From positions 1 through 64,000 of the forward strand of contig JAGFJP010000152.1 in the NCBI GenBank assembly GCA_024102665.1: DNA of 64,000 bases, given 5' to 3'. The notes under the pieces are model-generated. The model was not told where the DNA came from. It saw only the letters and a list, made by a program, of their open reading frames with translations, and did no database searches. This document shows positions 24,459 through 34,077 of the stretch, piece after piece. The stretch's first letter is position 1. Each line of letters opens with the position of its first letter. This stretch comes from Thiogranum sp. (GTDB lineage: Bacteria > Pseudomonadota > Gammaproteobacteria > DSM-19610). A program made the translations under genes and the position numbers.

Positions 24459-25594
24459 TGGAGCTGTGTTCCGAAGATGCGCTGCGCCTCAACGTGCTGC
24501 TGGCGAATCGCTTGCAGGCGGTGCGCATCGACGAATCGTCGATGACTGTGTACGCGCTGTCCGAACAGGGCGAGGCCAGCGTCAAGCTCAACCCGCGCGG
24601 GCGCGATGACCAGTATCTGAAAAAAGTGCGCGAGCTTCTGTCCAGCCAGGTGCTGGGCTCACCGGGCGGTTACCCGGTTTTCCTCAGGCGCTGGACACGC
24701 ATGGGCCAGGCCCGCGACAACAGCCTGGAGCAGTTATTGCTGCTCGGCGAACCCGAAGCCATTGTCGCGGTGGTACACGCCGGTGGCTTGAATGATGAAA
24801 TCGCACGACGCGCCTGGTGGGCCATGCCGGTTGCTGACAACGCCCGCCGCATGCTGGAACGCGACTGCGTCGTGCAAGGCGCGATGGGGCCGCAACTGGC
24901 GGAGTTTCTCATCGACTACCTGCCGTTCGAGACCGAGCACAAGGCGATGATAGATACCATCCGGCTGGTGTTGCAGCCCGGTCTTGTTTCAGCGCCGGTG
25001 CGCGACAAGCTGTGGAATTCAGCGAAGCGCAGGATTTCCTATTACATCGGATTCCTGTACGCCTGTCCGGATGCGCTGCCCGGCGACGCCGTCGCCCGCA
25101 AGGATGCCCGGCAGGCGCAGGCCGCGCTTGCGGATCTGGTCGCGGCCGCCAATCCGGTGGCGGCGCAATTGTGCCGCTGCCTGGATGCCTCGGGTCAGCT
25201 GTTCCTGCAAACCGCAGAGACCGTGCTCAACAAACCCGCCAATCAGGACGTGGCTGTCGAACTGCTCAAAGCGATACAGGCGTACTTCGCACCGGTGTGT
25301 CCGCACGGCGATGCCGCTGCCGACATGCAGACCATTGTCAGCGACGCGGAGACCCTGCTGGACGTGCCGCCGGTTTGCGCCACCACCAGCGCCGTTCAGG
25401 AGGTGTTGAAGGCGCTGCCGCAATGCAGGGATGACGTCCGCGCCATGCTGGTGCTGGCCTGGACAGGGGAGTCGCTGCTGAACCCGATTTTTTCGCGCAC
25501 CGACGCCATCGGGTCCGTGATGCGCAGCAAGATGGAACCTGTGAGCGTGCCGCTCCGCCAGCAGTTTTCGCAATTGCGCGGCAGGACCGGGTAG
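24458..25594 (+). CDS. dsrS: DsrS-like protein
   Basis: 378-residue soluble protein whose start (MELCSEDALRLNVLLANRLQAVRIDESS) and segment LGSPGGYPVFLRRWTRMGQ match my memory of DsrS, a conserved protein of unknown mechanism encoded at the end of the dsr cluster in purple sulfur bacteria. There are no cofactor motifs. Here it is 13 kb from dsrA and coupled to a Sel1 gene. Identification is from recalled sequence, not a search. Confidence 0.72.
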   Translation: MELCSEDALRLNVLLANRLQAVRIDESSMTVYALSEQGEASVKLNPRGRDDQYLKKVRELLSSQVLGSPGGYPVFLRRWTRMGQARDNSLEQLLLLGEPEAIVAVVHAGGLNDEIARRAWWAMPVADNARRMLERDCVVQGAMGPQLAEFLIDYLPFETEHKAMIDTIRLVLQPGLVSAPVRDKLWNSAKRRISYYIGFLYACPDALPGDAVARKDARQAQAALADLVAAANPVAAQLCRCLDASGQLFLQTAETVLNKPANQDVAVELLKAIQAYFAPVCPHGDAAADMQTIVSDAETLLDVPPVCATTSAVQEVLKALPQCRDDVRAMLVLAWTGESLLNPIFSRTDAIGSVMRSKMEPVSVPLRQQFSQLRGRTG

Positions 25595-25597
25595 CGT

Positions 25598-26137
25598 GTG
25601 GCGGGATTGCGCGCGCTGAAAGCCGTGCTGAGCGCGACGGTCCAGGTGCCGGACGCGGCGTTCGAACGGCATTCGCCTTTCAGCCCCCAGGACGTCGGAA
25701 TGCAACTGGCGACGCAGATCGATGCCTATGTACGCTCGGCGTCGCTCGGGTATTATCCCGCGCTGGACTATTTCCAGAAGGAAGCGGCGCTCGATGCGTC
25801 CCTGTTCGAGATCCTCGACCAGCTTGCATGGCTGGGCGCCAGCCTGGTACGCGAGGAAGTGCGTGCACGGTTGCGCCCGCTGTTCGCCGGTGTTCAGGTT
25901 CGCTCCCTGCAGGCTGTCGCCTACAGCATGCCCCAGGTTCGCCCGGGCCAGACCGATGCCGTGCAGAAACTTGCACAGCACCTGACGCCGAACCGGGCCA
26001 GGTTCGATTTGTTGTTGACGGTGTTGCGCAGACAGGCGGAGGTTGAAAACCTGGACACTTACGTCGAGCGCATCGCCTGGCGGCATTTGAGCGACGCGTT
26101 TGATACCATTGAAATCGGTAATATCAAAATTCTTTAG
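25598..26137 (+). CDS. 179-aa protein of unknown function
   Basis: Soluble, helical protein (MAGLRALKAVLSATVQVPDAAFERH...) beginning with GTG three bases after the dsrS stop and ending 15 bases before the glutaredoxin gene. The pattern of helices and the C-terminal VERIAWRHLSDAFDTIEIG give no recognised family. Being inside the dsrS-cysG unit suggests a sulfur-related role, by context only. Confidence 0.7.
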   Translation: MAGLRALKAVLSATVQVPDAAFERHSPFSPQDVGMQLATQIDAYVRSASLGYYPALDYFQKEAALDASLFEILDQLAWLGASLVREEVRARLRPLFAGVQVRSLQAVAYSMPQVRPGQTDAVQKLAQHLTPNRARFDLLLTVLRRQAEVENLDTYVERIAWRHLSDAFDTIEIGNIKIL

Positions 26138-26152
26138 CAGGGCTGGTGGTTA

Positions 26153-26428
26153 ATGTCGGAAGTTGTCATGTATTGCACACGGTTTTGTCCGTATTGCATC
26201 AGTGCGGACCGTTTGTTGAAAGGCAAGGGCGTTCCCGTCACCAAAATCGCGGTCGACAACGACCCGGACATGTGGGGCAGGATGGAACAGCGATCGGGAC
26301 GGCACACTGTCCCGCAGATTTTTATCGGCGATTATCATGTCGGCGGTTACGACGATCTGGCGGCACTGGATCGCGCCGGCGAACTGGATCCGTTGCTGGA
26401 ACCGATTCTGAAAGCGTCCGGGACCTGA
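26153..26428 (+). CDS. grxC: Glutaredoxin (GrxC type)
   Basis: 91-residue dithiol glutaredoxin with the active site CPYC at residues 12-15, an extra Cys8, the TVPQIFIG cis-proline loop near 57 and GGYDDL for glutathione binding near 69. It reduces disulfides and glutathionylated proteins. Placement between dsrS and cysG is uncommon and fits thiol housekeeping in a sulfur-oxidising cell. Confidence 0.93.
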   Translation: MSEVVMYCTRFCPYCISADRLLKGKGVPVTKIAVDNDPDMWGRMEQRSGRHTVPQIFIGDYHVGGYDDLAALDRAGELDPLLEPILKASGT

Positions 26429-26438
26429 GGTACTGACA

Positions 26439-27869
26439 TTGGATCTGTTTCCCGTTTTTCTGGACCTGGAGAACCGCGCCTGCCTGGTGGCCGGAGGCGG
26501 CAGCGTGGCGGCGCGCAAGGTAGCCCTGCTGGTGCGTGCCGGCGCCCGGGTGCAGGTGGTCGCGCCAAAGCTGTGCGACGAGCTTGCGGCGCTGAAAGAG
26601 CAAGGACAGATCAGTCACAGCGCCAGGGAATTCGAGGATGCCGATCTCGATGACAAGGTGCTGGTCATTGCCGGCACCGATCGCCATGAGGTCAATCGCA
26701 GGATTTCCGAACTGGCCAACGCGCGCAATTTGCCGGTCAACGTGGTGGATCAACCGGAATTGTGCAGTTTCATCGTGCCTTCGATCATCGACCGTTCGCC
26801 GGTGCAGATCGCAGTTTCCACCGGCGGCGCATCCCCGGTACTGGCGCGGCTGCTGCGCGCCCGGCTGGAGAGCTACGTGCCCGCGGCCTACGGACGCCTG
26901 GCGAAGCTGGTGGAGAGTTTCCGCGAACAGGTCAAGCAGCGGTTCACCACCATTCCCCAGCGCCGCCAGTTCTGGGAAAACGTGCTGCAGGGCGAGGTTT
27001 CGGAACTGCTGTTTTCCGGGCGTGATGAACTGGCGCGCAGGAGCCTGCAAAAAGCGCTCGACGAAAGCGAGGACGAACCCCATCGCATCGGCGAAGTGTA
27101 CCTGGTGGGTGCCGGCCCCGGTGATCCGGATCTGCTGACTTTCCGCGCGCTGCGCCTGATGCAGATGGCCGATGTGGTGGTCTATGACCGCCTGGTCGCG
27201 CCGCCGATACTGGATATGGCGCGCCGCGACGCCGAGCGCATCTACGTGGGCAAGGAACGCGACAATCACACCCTGACGCAGGAAAACATCAACCAGTTGC
27301 TGGTGCGGCTGGCGAAGGAGGGCAAACGCGTAGTGCGCCTCAAGGGTGGCGATCCCTTTATTTTCGGTCGCGGCGGCGAGGAAATATCAACGCTGATGGA
27401 AAACGGCGTCGCCTTCCAGGTGGTGCCGGGAATCACTGCTGCCTCGGGGTGCGCGACCTATTCCGGTATTCCGCTGACGCACCGCGATTACGCGCAGTCG
27501 GTAGTCTTTGTCACCGGCCATCTGCAGGACGGTACGGTCAATCTCAACTGGAAAGCGCTGGCGCATCCGAACCAGACCATCGTCTTCTACATGGGACTGC
27601 ACGGTGTGGGAATCGTATCCGAACAGCTGATCGCGCACGGACTCCCGGCCACCATGCCGGTGGCGCTGGTGCAGCAGGGCACGACCCAGAACCAGCGCGT
27701 CGTCATTACCGATCTCGAACGGCTCGAGCAGACCGTCAGGGAAGAAGACCTGAAACCGCCCACCATAATCATCGTGGGTCATGTCGTGGAACTGCACGAA
27801 AAGCTGCACTGGTTCGAACCGCTGCCTGGCGCCAATCCAAGGCCCTTCGGCGGTGTCCCTCACGTCTGA
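26439..27869 (+). CDS. cysG: Siroheme synthase CysG
   Basis: 476-residue fusion: precorrin-2 dehydrogenase/ferrochelatase (NAD-binding AGGGSVAARK near residue 18) and uroporphyrinogen-III C-methyltransferase (GAGPGDPDLLTFRALRLM near 221, LKGGDPFIFGRGGEE near 302). It makes siroheme, the cofactor of DsrAB. The likely start is TTG at 26439, preceded by GAGG at nine bases; no ATG lies before the conserved DLFPVFLDL. It is part of the dsrS unit and overlaps the next gene in TGATG. Confidence 0.94.
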   Translation: MDLFPVFLDLENRACLVAGGGSVAARKVALLVRAGARVQVVAPKLCDELAALKEQGQISHSAREFEDADLDDKVLVIAGTDRHEVNRRISELANARNLPVNVVDQPELCSFIVPSIIDRSPVQIAVSTGGASPVLARLLRARLESYVPAAYGRLAKLVESFREQVKQRFTTIPQRRQFWENVLQGEVSELLFSGRDELARRSLQKALDESEDEPHRIGEVYLVGAGPGDPDLLTFRALRLMQMADVVVYDRLVAPPILDMARRDAERIYVGKERDNHTLTQENINQLLVRLAKEGKRVVRLKGGDPFIFGRGGEEISTLMENGVAFQVVPGITAASGCATYSGIPLTHRDYAQSVVFVTGHLQDGTVNLNWKALAHPNQTIVFYMGLHGVGIVSEQLIAHGLPATMPVALVQQGTTQNQRVVITDLERLEQTVREEDLKPPTIIIVGHVVELHEKLHWFEPLPGANPRPFGGVPHV

Positions 27870-28531
27870 TGGAAAGCGGGTTCTGGCACCAGCGCTGGCG
27901 CGAAGACCGCATCGGATTTCATCAGCCCGACATCAATCCGCACCTCAGAACCTTCTGGCCGCGCGTTGCGGCGCCGCCGGGCGGGCAAGTGTTCGTGCCG
28001 CTGTGCGGCAAGAGCCTGGACATGCTCTGGCTGCGCGACCAGGGCCATCCGGTGCTCGGTGTCGAGTTGAGCCCGATCGCGGTCGATGCGTTTTTCTCCG
28101 AAAACCGCCTGGAGTATGAGCGCCACGGCGATCACGCGTTCACCCGTTATGAGGCGGAAAATATCCGCCTGCTGTGCGGCGATTTTTTCGACCTCCAGCC
28201 ACAGCAGACAAGCGACGTCCGCGCCATTTACGACAGAGCGTCGCTGATCGCCTTGCCACCCGACATGCGTGTGCGTTACGTGGAACACTTGCAGCGTTTG
28301 CTGCCAGGCACGCATATCCCGATGTTGCTGGTTACGATCGACTACGATCAGGCGCAGATGCAGGGTCCGCCCTTCGCGGTAAGCGATCAGGAAGTCAGAG
28401 ATCTGTTCAGCCCGCACTGGTCGCTGGAATGCACCCTCGAAGACGATGTGCTCGCCAAGGAACCCCGTTTCCGGGAACGCGGTCTGTCGCGCATGCGCGA
28501 ACATATCTATCTCCTGCGCAGCATTGCCTGA
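27869..28531 (+). CDS. tpm: Thiopurine S-methyltransferase-like SAM methyltransferase
   Basis: 220 residues with the TPMT pattern: FWHQRWREDRIGFHQPDINPHL at the start, VFVPLCGKSLDMLWL (SAM-binding, near 42) and VYDRASLIALPP-type region near 122. Bacterial members methylate thiols or selenium and tellurium compounds. The ATG overlaps the cysG stop, so it is co-translated with siroheme synthase. The natural substrate in this organism is unknown. Confidence 0.92.
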   Translation: MESGFWHQRWREDRIGFHQPDINPHLRTFWPRVAAPPGGQVFVPLCGKSLDMLWLRDQGHPVLGVELSPIAVDAFFSENRLEYERHGDHAFTRYEAENIRLLCGDFFDLQPQQTSDVRAIYDRASLIALPPDMRVRYVEHLQRLLPGTHIPMLLVTIDYDQAQMQGPPFAVSDQEVRDLFSPHWSLECTLEDDVLAKEPRFRERGLSRMREHIYLLRSIA

Positions 28532-28713
28532 CTGCCCCTCGCTGCGCCGTCCCGGTCGTAACGCCCAAGTTCAGAAACATTCTCGATGCGGCGATTAAGC
28601 GTTTGAATCTAAATTAAATCTGCCGCTTGCCGTTAGAAGGGGCTGAGTTTCGGAAACAACCGGAACGCTTGATTTACAGCTATAAAATCAACGGGTTGAT
28701 AAGGATGCAGGAC

Positions 28714-30309
28714 ATGAACAGGATTTTCACCCCCCGCTCTGGCGCGCGCGGCATTCACGCGGTTCTCAATCAGCTTGTCGTCCTGGCACTTGTCTGCGCC
28801 GGCACCTTTTCCGCCAACGCTCTTGCGCAAAACGGTATCGATGCGGTGCTGGTGATGGACAGTTCCGGCAGCATGGCGAACACCGACCCGCGCAGACTTC
28901 GGGTGCCGGCGGCCAGGATATTCATGTCGCTGCTTCGCGAGCAGGACCGCATCGGCCTCATCAGCTTCAGCGATAACGGTTACCCGGTGCTGCATCTGAC
29001 GGCACCCGGCGCGGACAACAATGCGCGCATCCTCGCGGCGGCCGACAAGGTTTCTTCGAAGGGCGCCTACACCAACCTGCACGCGGCGCTTGCCAAAGGC
29101 GTCGAGATGCTCGACAAGCAGGGACGAATGGACCATGAGCGGATGCTGGTGCTCATGTCGGACGGCAAAATGGATGTCGGCAACACCGATGACGAGCGGG
29201 CGCTGACGCAAAAGCTGCAGGGCGAGCTGCTGGAATCAGTCAGGCAGAAAGGCATCAAGGTTTACACCATTGCATTTACCGAAGCCTCGGACGTTGAACT
29301 GTTGCAGGAAGTGGCCAAACGCACCGACGCGCTTTTCAAACTGGCCAGAACCGATGAAGACCTGCACGAGGTTTTCAGCGCCGTTTTCGAAAGCGCCAAG
29401 AACCCCGACATGCTGCCGATCGAAGGCAACCGTTTCGTGGTGGACGAATCGATAGAGGAAGTCACCATCGTCGCGTCCAAGGAACGCGAAGACGTGCGCA
29501 TCTACCTGCAGGCGCCGGATGAGAGCAAGATGGGAGCGGAAGACGCCGGTGACGGAATGAAGTGGTTTGTGTCGCAGAGCTTCGACATGATCACTGTCAG
29601 CAAGCCGCAACCCGGCACCTGGAAGCTGCTGTCGACCGACGGCAGGAATCGAGCCTACATCGTCACCAACATGGCGCTCAGTCACAATCCGCTCAAGCAC
29701 CAGGTGAAGATCCAGGAGGACATGGTTCTGGAAGCCTGGCTGGAGGAGAACGGGAAACTGCTGGATAAAGAGGCGGTGCTGACCAACACCCGTTTCGAAA
29801 TGGAAATCACGGATCCCGGTGGCGCCACTGCCCGTTTCGAACTGTTCGACAAGGGCGAAAACGGCGACAAGGCGCCGGCCAACGGCGTGTATACCAACAC
29901 CCTGAGCTACGTCAATCCGGGCGCCTATCAGCTCAGCATTATCGCCCGTGGGGAAACTTTCGAGCGTCAGAAAACACTGCATTTCGCCGTCGAGGGACCG
30001 GCCCCGGAACTCACCGCGACCGCGGAGCCGGAGCCGGTCGCCGAACCCGGGATGCAGGCGCCCGCAGAACCCGAACCGGAGACCGCACCAGAAGCGGAAC
30101 CCGAACCAGAAGCGGTACCCGAACCCGAAACGGAAACCATCGCTGTTGAACAACCGGATGCGAAAAAATCCCCCGGACTGGGCATGGCTCTCGGCATCTT
30201 CGCGGGGATCAATCTGCTGCTGGGCGGTGGCGGTTTCGGCACCTGGTGGTTCCTGAAAAAGCGTAAAAAGCCTCAACCCGCTGCGGAAGACACCGAGGAT
30301 GAAGCCTGA
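28714..30309 (+). CDS. Membrane-anchored von Willebrand factor A (VWA) protein
   Basis: 531 residues: signal peptide ending ANALAQN (about residue 37), a VWA domain beginning AVLVMDSSGSM with the MIDAS metal site DSSGS at 48 and a conserved TNLHAALAKG region near 118, an Ig-like middle part (about 240-420), a Pro/Glu-rich linker, and a C-terminal membrane helix (about 487-514) followed by KKRKK. The VWA domain therefore faces the periplasm. The ATG at 28714 has AAGGA eight bases upstream; an alternative at 28705 is less well placed. The partner is unknown; the next gene is a likely companion. Confidence 0.82.
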   Translation: MNRIFTPRSGARGIHAVLNQLVVLALVCAGTFSANALAQNGIDAVLVMDSSGSMANTDPRRLRVPAARIFMSLLREQDRIGLISFSDNGYPVLHLTAPGADNNARILAAADKVSSKGAYTNLHAALAKGVEMLDKQGRMDHERMLVLMSDGKMDVGNTDDERALTQKLQGELLESVRQKGIKVYTIAFTEASDVELLQEVAKRTDALFKLARTDEDLHEVFSAVFESAKNPDMLPIEGNRFVVDESIEEVTIVASKEREDVRIYLQAPDESKMGAEDAGDGMKWFVSQSFDMITVSKPQPGTWKLLSTDGRNRAYIVTNMALSHNPLKHQVKIQEDMVLEAWLEENGKLLDKEAVLTNTRFEMEITDPGGATARFELFDKGENGDKAPANGVYTNTLSYVNPGAYQLSIIARGETFERQKTLHFAVEGPAPELTATAEPEPVAEPGMQAPAEPEPETAPEAEPEPEAVPEPETETIAVEQPDAKKSPGLGMALGIFAGINLLLGGGGFGTWWFLKKRKKPQPAAEDTEDEA

Positions 30310-30359
30310 CGCGGGTCCAATGCCAGGGCGCGCTTTCCGCGCCGCCGGCTGAATAGTCC

Positions 30360-31577
30360 ATGGAAAGCATTCAGATCGATTTGTTCGTTCTGCTGGGGTT
30401 TCTGGAACTCGCCCTGGTTATCAGCGTCATTGCCGTGCTGTTCGGTCTGCGCAGCCGCAGACTGGCGCGCCGCGTCCAGGCGCTGCACCACCAACTCGAT
30501 CAGCCGGTGGAAGCGCCGCAACCGGTCGGCTTCGAGCAATACCTTCGCGATGAAATTATCCGCAACCAGGCCTTCATCGACCAGGCCGCCACCGCCGCTA
30601 ACAGCAGCCGCGAGAGCAGCGCCGGCGAAGCGTTTGCCATGCGCAAGCAGTTCCTGGAGCTGGAACTGACAGCGCAGGCTTCGAAAGGCAACCCCGTGCA
30701 ATTCTGCCAGACTCTTGCCGAGGGCATGCGTGGTCTGATCGAACAGCTGCGGCCCCAACAGGAAACCGTGGTTGAGACAGCGACAGCCGACGCCCCGGCG
30801 CCGGAGGCGACGGCGGAAGAACCGGCCGAAGACAGCGCCGCGAAAATACGCGAGCTGCGCGATACCCACCAGGACGAGCTGGGCCACTTGCGGCAGGTCA
30901 TCAACAATCAACAGGACGCAATGGCGGCGTTGCGCGCGCAGCTCAAAAAGAACGAAGGCGACATCGCCGGCATGGAAAGCATTCTCGAGAAGCTCGATGA
31001 ATTCGAACGCCAGAGCCTGGAACTGCAGCAGTCATTGCAGGTGCTCGAAGCCGAGAACGAACGGCTCAAGGAAGCGAAGCGCCGCAACGAGCCGGGCAGC
31101 GCCAGGGGCGCGGATCGCGATCCCGCGCAGTTATCCGGGCTGAAGAACATGGTCGGCAAACAGCAGGCCACGATCAGTTCTCTCCAGGATCTGATACGGG
31201 AACTGGCCCCGGAAGCGAGCAAGGCTAAAGAGCTGCAGGAAGCGATTGCGCAGATTCAGCGCACCAACCAGGAGTTGAACGGCTGTGTCGCGGTGCTGGA
31301 AGACGAGAACGGCATGCTGCGCGACGAACTGGCGGAGATCCATGCCTATCTGGAAGCGCAGGAACGCACGGCTGCCGAAGCGGCGGAAGCGGCCGAAGCG
31401 GCGCAGATGCAGGGTGATCAGTCCAGCGAAGACATGCTGCGCGAGCTGGAGATCAAGGTGCAGGAACTGGAGGCGCTGGTCGAATTCAAGGACGCTGCGA
31501 TTGAAGAAATGGAAAAACAGTATAACGCCCTGCAGGCCCGCTATCTCGCCGCGACCGGCAAGAAGAAAGTCGACTGA
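30360..31577 (+). CDS. Membrane-anchored coiled-coil protein
   Basis: 405 residues with one N-terminal membrane helix (about 8-30, LFVLLGFLELALVISVIAVLFGL) and then almost continuous Glu/Gln/Ala/Leu coiled coil on the cytoplasmic side. It starts 50 bases after the VWA gene, so the pair may work together. No enzymatic domain is visible. A role in envelope organisation or polar localisation is possible but not shown. Confidence 0.72.
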   Translation: MESIQIDLFVLLGFLELALVISVIAVLFGLRSRRLARRVQALHHQLDQPVEAPQPVGFEQYLRDEIIRNQAFIDQAATAANSSRESSAGEAFAMRKQFLELELTAQASKGNPVQFCQTLAEGMRGLIEQLRPQQETVVETATADAPAPEATAEEPAEDSAAKIRELRDTHQDELGHLRQVINNQQDAMAALRAQLKKNEGDIAGMESILEKLDEFERQSLELQQSLQVLEAENERLKEAKRRNEPGSARGADRDPAQLSGLKNMVGKQQATISSLQDLIRELAPEASKAKELQEAIAQIQRTNQELNGCVAVLEDENGMLRDELAEIHAYLEAQERTAAEAAEAAEAAQMQGDQSSEDMLRELEIKVQELEALVEFKDAAIEEMEKQYNALQARYLAATGKKKVD

Positions 31578-31773
31578 GCGCGGCGCGCCTTGCTGACCTT
31601 CCTGTAGCGCGGCTGACGCCGGGAGGCGACACACGGTCGGTTCCGACAGCGGCTTTATCCGCACAAAATCCCCGAGAAGCTGCCGATCGGCTGCATGCCG
31701 GCGCTTCGGGCAGGTATACTGGCGCTTCTGATACCGGCAGTCCGGCCGGCATCGTGACGCTCAGTAGTAGTGA

Positions 31774-34077
31774 ATGCCGCCAAGAAAACGTAAAACCCGC
31801 CGTTCCAAAGCGAAACCACGTCGTACCGGAAAGCGCCAGGGATTTCCCTGGATCAAGCTCGCGCTCAGCGTATTGCTGATCGCCGCCGGTTACGTGGCGT
31901 TCCTCGACTTCCAGGTTTACCGCCAGTTCGAGGGCAAACGCTGGTCATTGCCGGCGCGCGTCTACGCCAGACCGCTGGAACTGTACGCGGGACTGCAACT
32001 ATCGCCGGAACGGTTCGCCGACGAACTCAGGGCCCTGGGTTACCGCTTTACCACCGTGGCGCGCAGGCCCGGAGAGGTATCGCGTAACGGCACCCGTTTC
32101 CAGCTGATCAGCAGGCCGTTCGCATTCTGGGACGGTGAGGAGCAATCGCAGTCGTTGCGCGCTGCATTTTCCTCCACTGAACTCACCGCCCTGCAGGATG
32201 ATCGCAACGGCAACACGCTGGCGCTGGCGCGGCTGGACCCGCTGGAAATCGGCAGCATTCATACCGCGCGCCAGGAAGACCGCATCCTGCTCAAGCTGGA
32301 AGACGTCCCCGAGCAACTGATACAGGCGCTGCTGGCGGTCGAAGACCGCAGGTTTTATCAGCATCACGGCATTTCGCCGCGCGCTGTCGGGCGGGCGTTC
32401 TGGGTCAATGTGCGCTCGGGAGAAGTGGTGCAGGGCGGCAGCACCCTGACCCAGCAGCTGGTGAAGAACTTCTTCCTCAGCAACCAGCGCAGCTTCTGGC
32501 GCAAGTTCAATGAAGCGATCATGTCGCTGCTGCTGGAACGGCGTTATGACAAGGACGAAATCCTCGAGGCCTATCTCAACGAAATCTACCTGGCGCAGGA
32601 TGGCCAGCGCGCGATTCACGGTTTCGGACTGGGCAGCGTGTTTTTCTTCCAGAGACCGCTCCAGGAGCTGAATACGGCGCAGATCGCGCTGCTCGTGGGC
32701 ATGGTGAAAGGCCCGTCATACTACGATCCACGGCGACATCCCGATCGCGCCCTGGAGCGCCGCAACCTGGTGCTGCAGGTGATGCACGAGCAGGGCATCA
32801 TCGATCAGCAGCAGTACCATGCGCAGCGCCGGGAAAAACTCGGTCTGGTCGAGGCGGCGGCCGGCACCAGCAAGTCTTTCCCGGCTTTTCTGGACCTGGT
32901 GCGGCGTCAGTTGCGCCGCGATTACAACGAGTCCGACCTGGTCAGTGAAGGCCTGCAGATCTTCACCACGCTGGATCCGCAGGTGCAGTGGGCGCTGCAG
33001 AAAAGCCTGGCGCAGCACACCCGGCCATTGCTCGAGAAACACCCGGACCTGCAGGGCGCCGGTCTGGTCACGCATACCGCCAACGGCGAAGTGCTGGCGC
33101 TGGAAGGCGGACGCCAGGGCGGCTTCGCCGGATTCAACCGCGCGCTCGATGCCAGGCGGCATATCGGTTCGCTGGTCAAGCCGTCGATCTATCTGACGGC
33201 GCTGGAGCAACCGCAGCGCTACAACCTCGCGACGCTCATCGACGATGGTCCTCTGGAGTTCGAGCAATCGGGACAGCTATGGCGGCCCAACAACTACGAC
33301 AAGCTGTTCCACGACCAGGTGCCGTTGTACCAGGCGCTGGCCCATTCCTACAACGTCGCGACCGCGCGCCTGGGACTGGAACTGGGCGTGGACGCGGTGA
33401 TCGCCACTCTGCGGCGCCTGTCGGTGGAACAACCCTTGAATCCCTATCCGTCGCTGTTTCTCGGCGCAACCGATCTGAGCCCGCTGGATGTCACACAGTT
33501 CTATTTGAACTTTGCCAGCGGCGGTTTCCACGTGCCGTTGCGCAGCATTCGCGAAGTGATGAACGCGCAGGGCGCGTTGCTGCAGCGCTACGAACTCAGC
33601 GTCAACCGCGTCATCGATCCGGGGCCGGCGTACCTGATCAACCGGGCGCTGCAGATGGTAGTCGAGGAAGGCACTGCCAGGGCGCTCAACCAGCGTTTTT
33701 CGCCGGCACTGGGACTGGCTGGCAAAACCGGTACCACCAATGATCTGCGTGACAGCTGGTACGCCGGTTACGATGGCGAAAAGCTGGCGGTTGTCTGGAT
33801 GGGCAGGGATGATAACCAGCCGATGGGCCTCACCGGCGCCGGCGGCGCCATGCAGGTGTGGTCGAGTCTGTATTCCATGACCGGAGCGATACCGCTGCAG
33901 CCGGTCAAACCGGAGGGCGTCGAATGGTACCTGGCCGACCGGGTGAGCGGCGGCCTGGCCGACAGCGGTTGCGACAATACCGTACAATTGCCCTTTATCG
34001 AAAAGGGCTCGAAACCGCCGCAGGTGCCGTGCGCGCGCGGCAAGTCTCTGCACTGGATAAGGGATCTGTTGCAATGA
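31774..34077 (+). CDS. mrcB: Penicillin-binding protein 1b (bifunctional peptidoglycan synthase)
   Basis: 767 residues: basic cytoplasmic tail, one membrane helix (about 29-47), a UB2H-type domain, GT51 transglycosylase (EDRRFYQHHG near 189, GGSTLTQQLVKNFF near 220) and transpeptidase with all three motifs (SLVK near 465, SYN near 525, KTGTT near 651). It polymerises and crosslinks peptidoglycan. The next gene, overlapping the stop by four bases (ATGA), encodes a probable lipoprotein activator. Confidence 0.96.
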   Translation: MPPRKRKTRRSKAKPRRTGKRQGFPWIKLALSVLLIAAGYVAFLDFQVYRQFEGKRWSLPARVYARPLELYAGLQLSPERFADELRALGYRFTTVARRPGEVSRNGTRFQLISRPFAFWDGEEQSQSLRAAFSSTELTALQDDRNGNTLALARLDPLEIGSIHTARQEDRILLKLEDVPEQLIQALLAVEDRRFYQHHGISPRAVGRAFWVNVRSGEVVQGGSTLTQQLVKNFFLSNQRSFWRKFNEAIMSLLLERRYDKDEILEAYLNEIYLAQDGQRAIHGFGLGSVFFFQRPLQELNTAQIALLVGMVKGPSYYDPRRHPDRALERRNLVLQVMHEQGIIDQQQYHAQRREKLGLVEAAAGTSKSFPAFLDLVRRQLRRDYNESDLVSEGLQIFTTLDPQVQWALQKSLAQHTRPLLEKHPDLQGAGLVTHTANGEVLALEGGRQGGFAGFNRALDARRHIGSLVKPSIYLTALEQPQRYNLATLIDDGPLEFEQSGQLWRPNNYDKLFHDQVPLYQALAHSYNVATARLGLELGVDAVIATLRRLSVEQPLNPYPSLFLGATDLSPLDVTQFYLNFASGGFHVPLRSIREVMNAQGALLQRYELSVNRVIDPGPAYLINRALQMVVEEGTARALNQRFSPALGLAGKTGTTNDLRDSWYAGYDGEKLAVVWMGRDDNQPMGLTGAGGAMQVWSSLYSMTGAIPLQPVKPEGVEWYLADRVSGGLADSGCDNTVQLPFIEKGSKPPQVPCARGKSLHWIRDLLQ

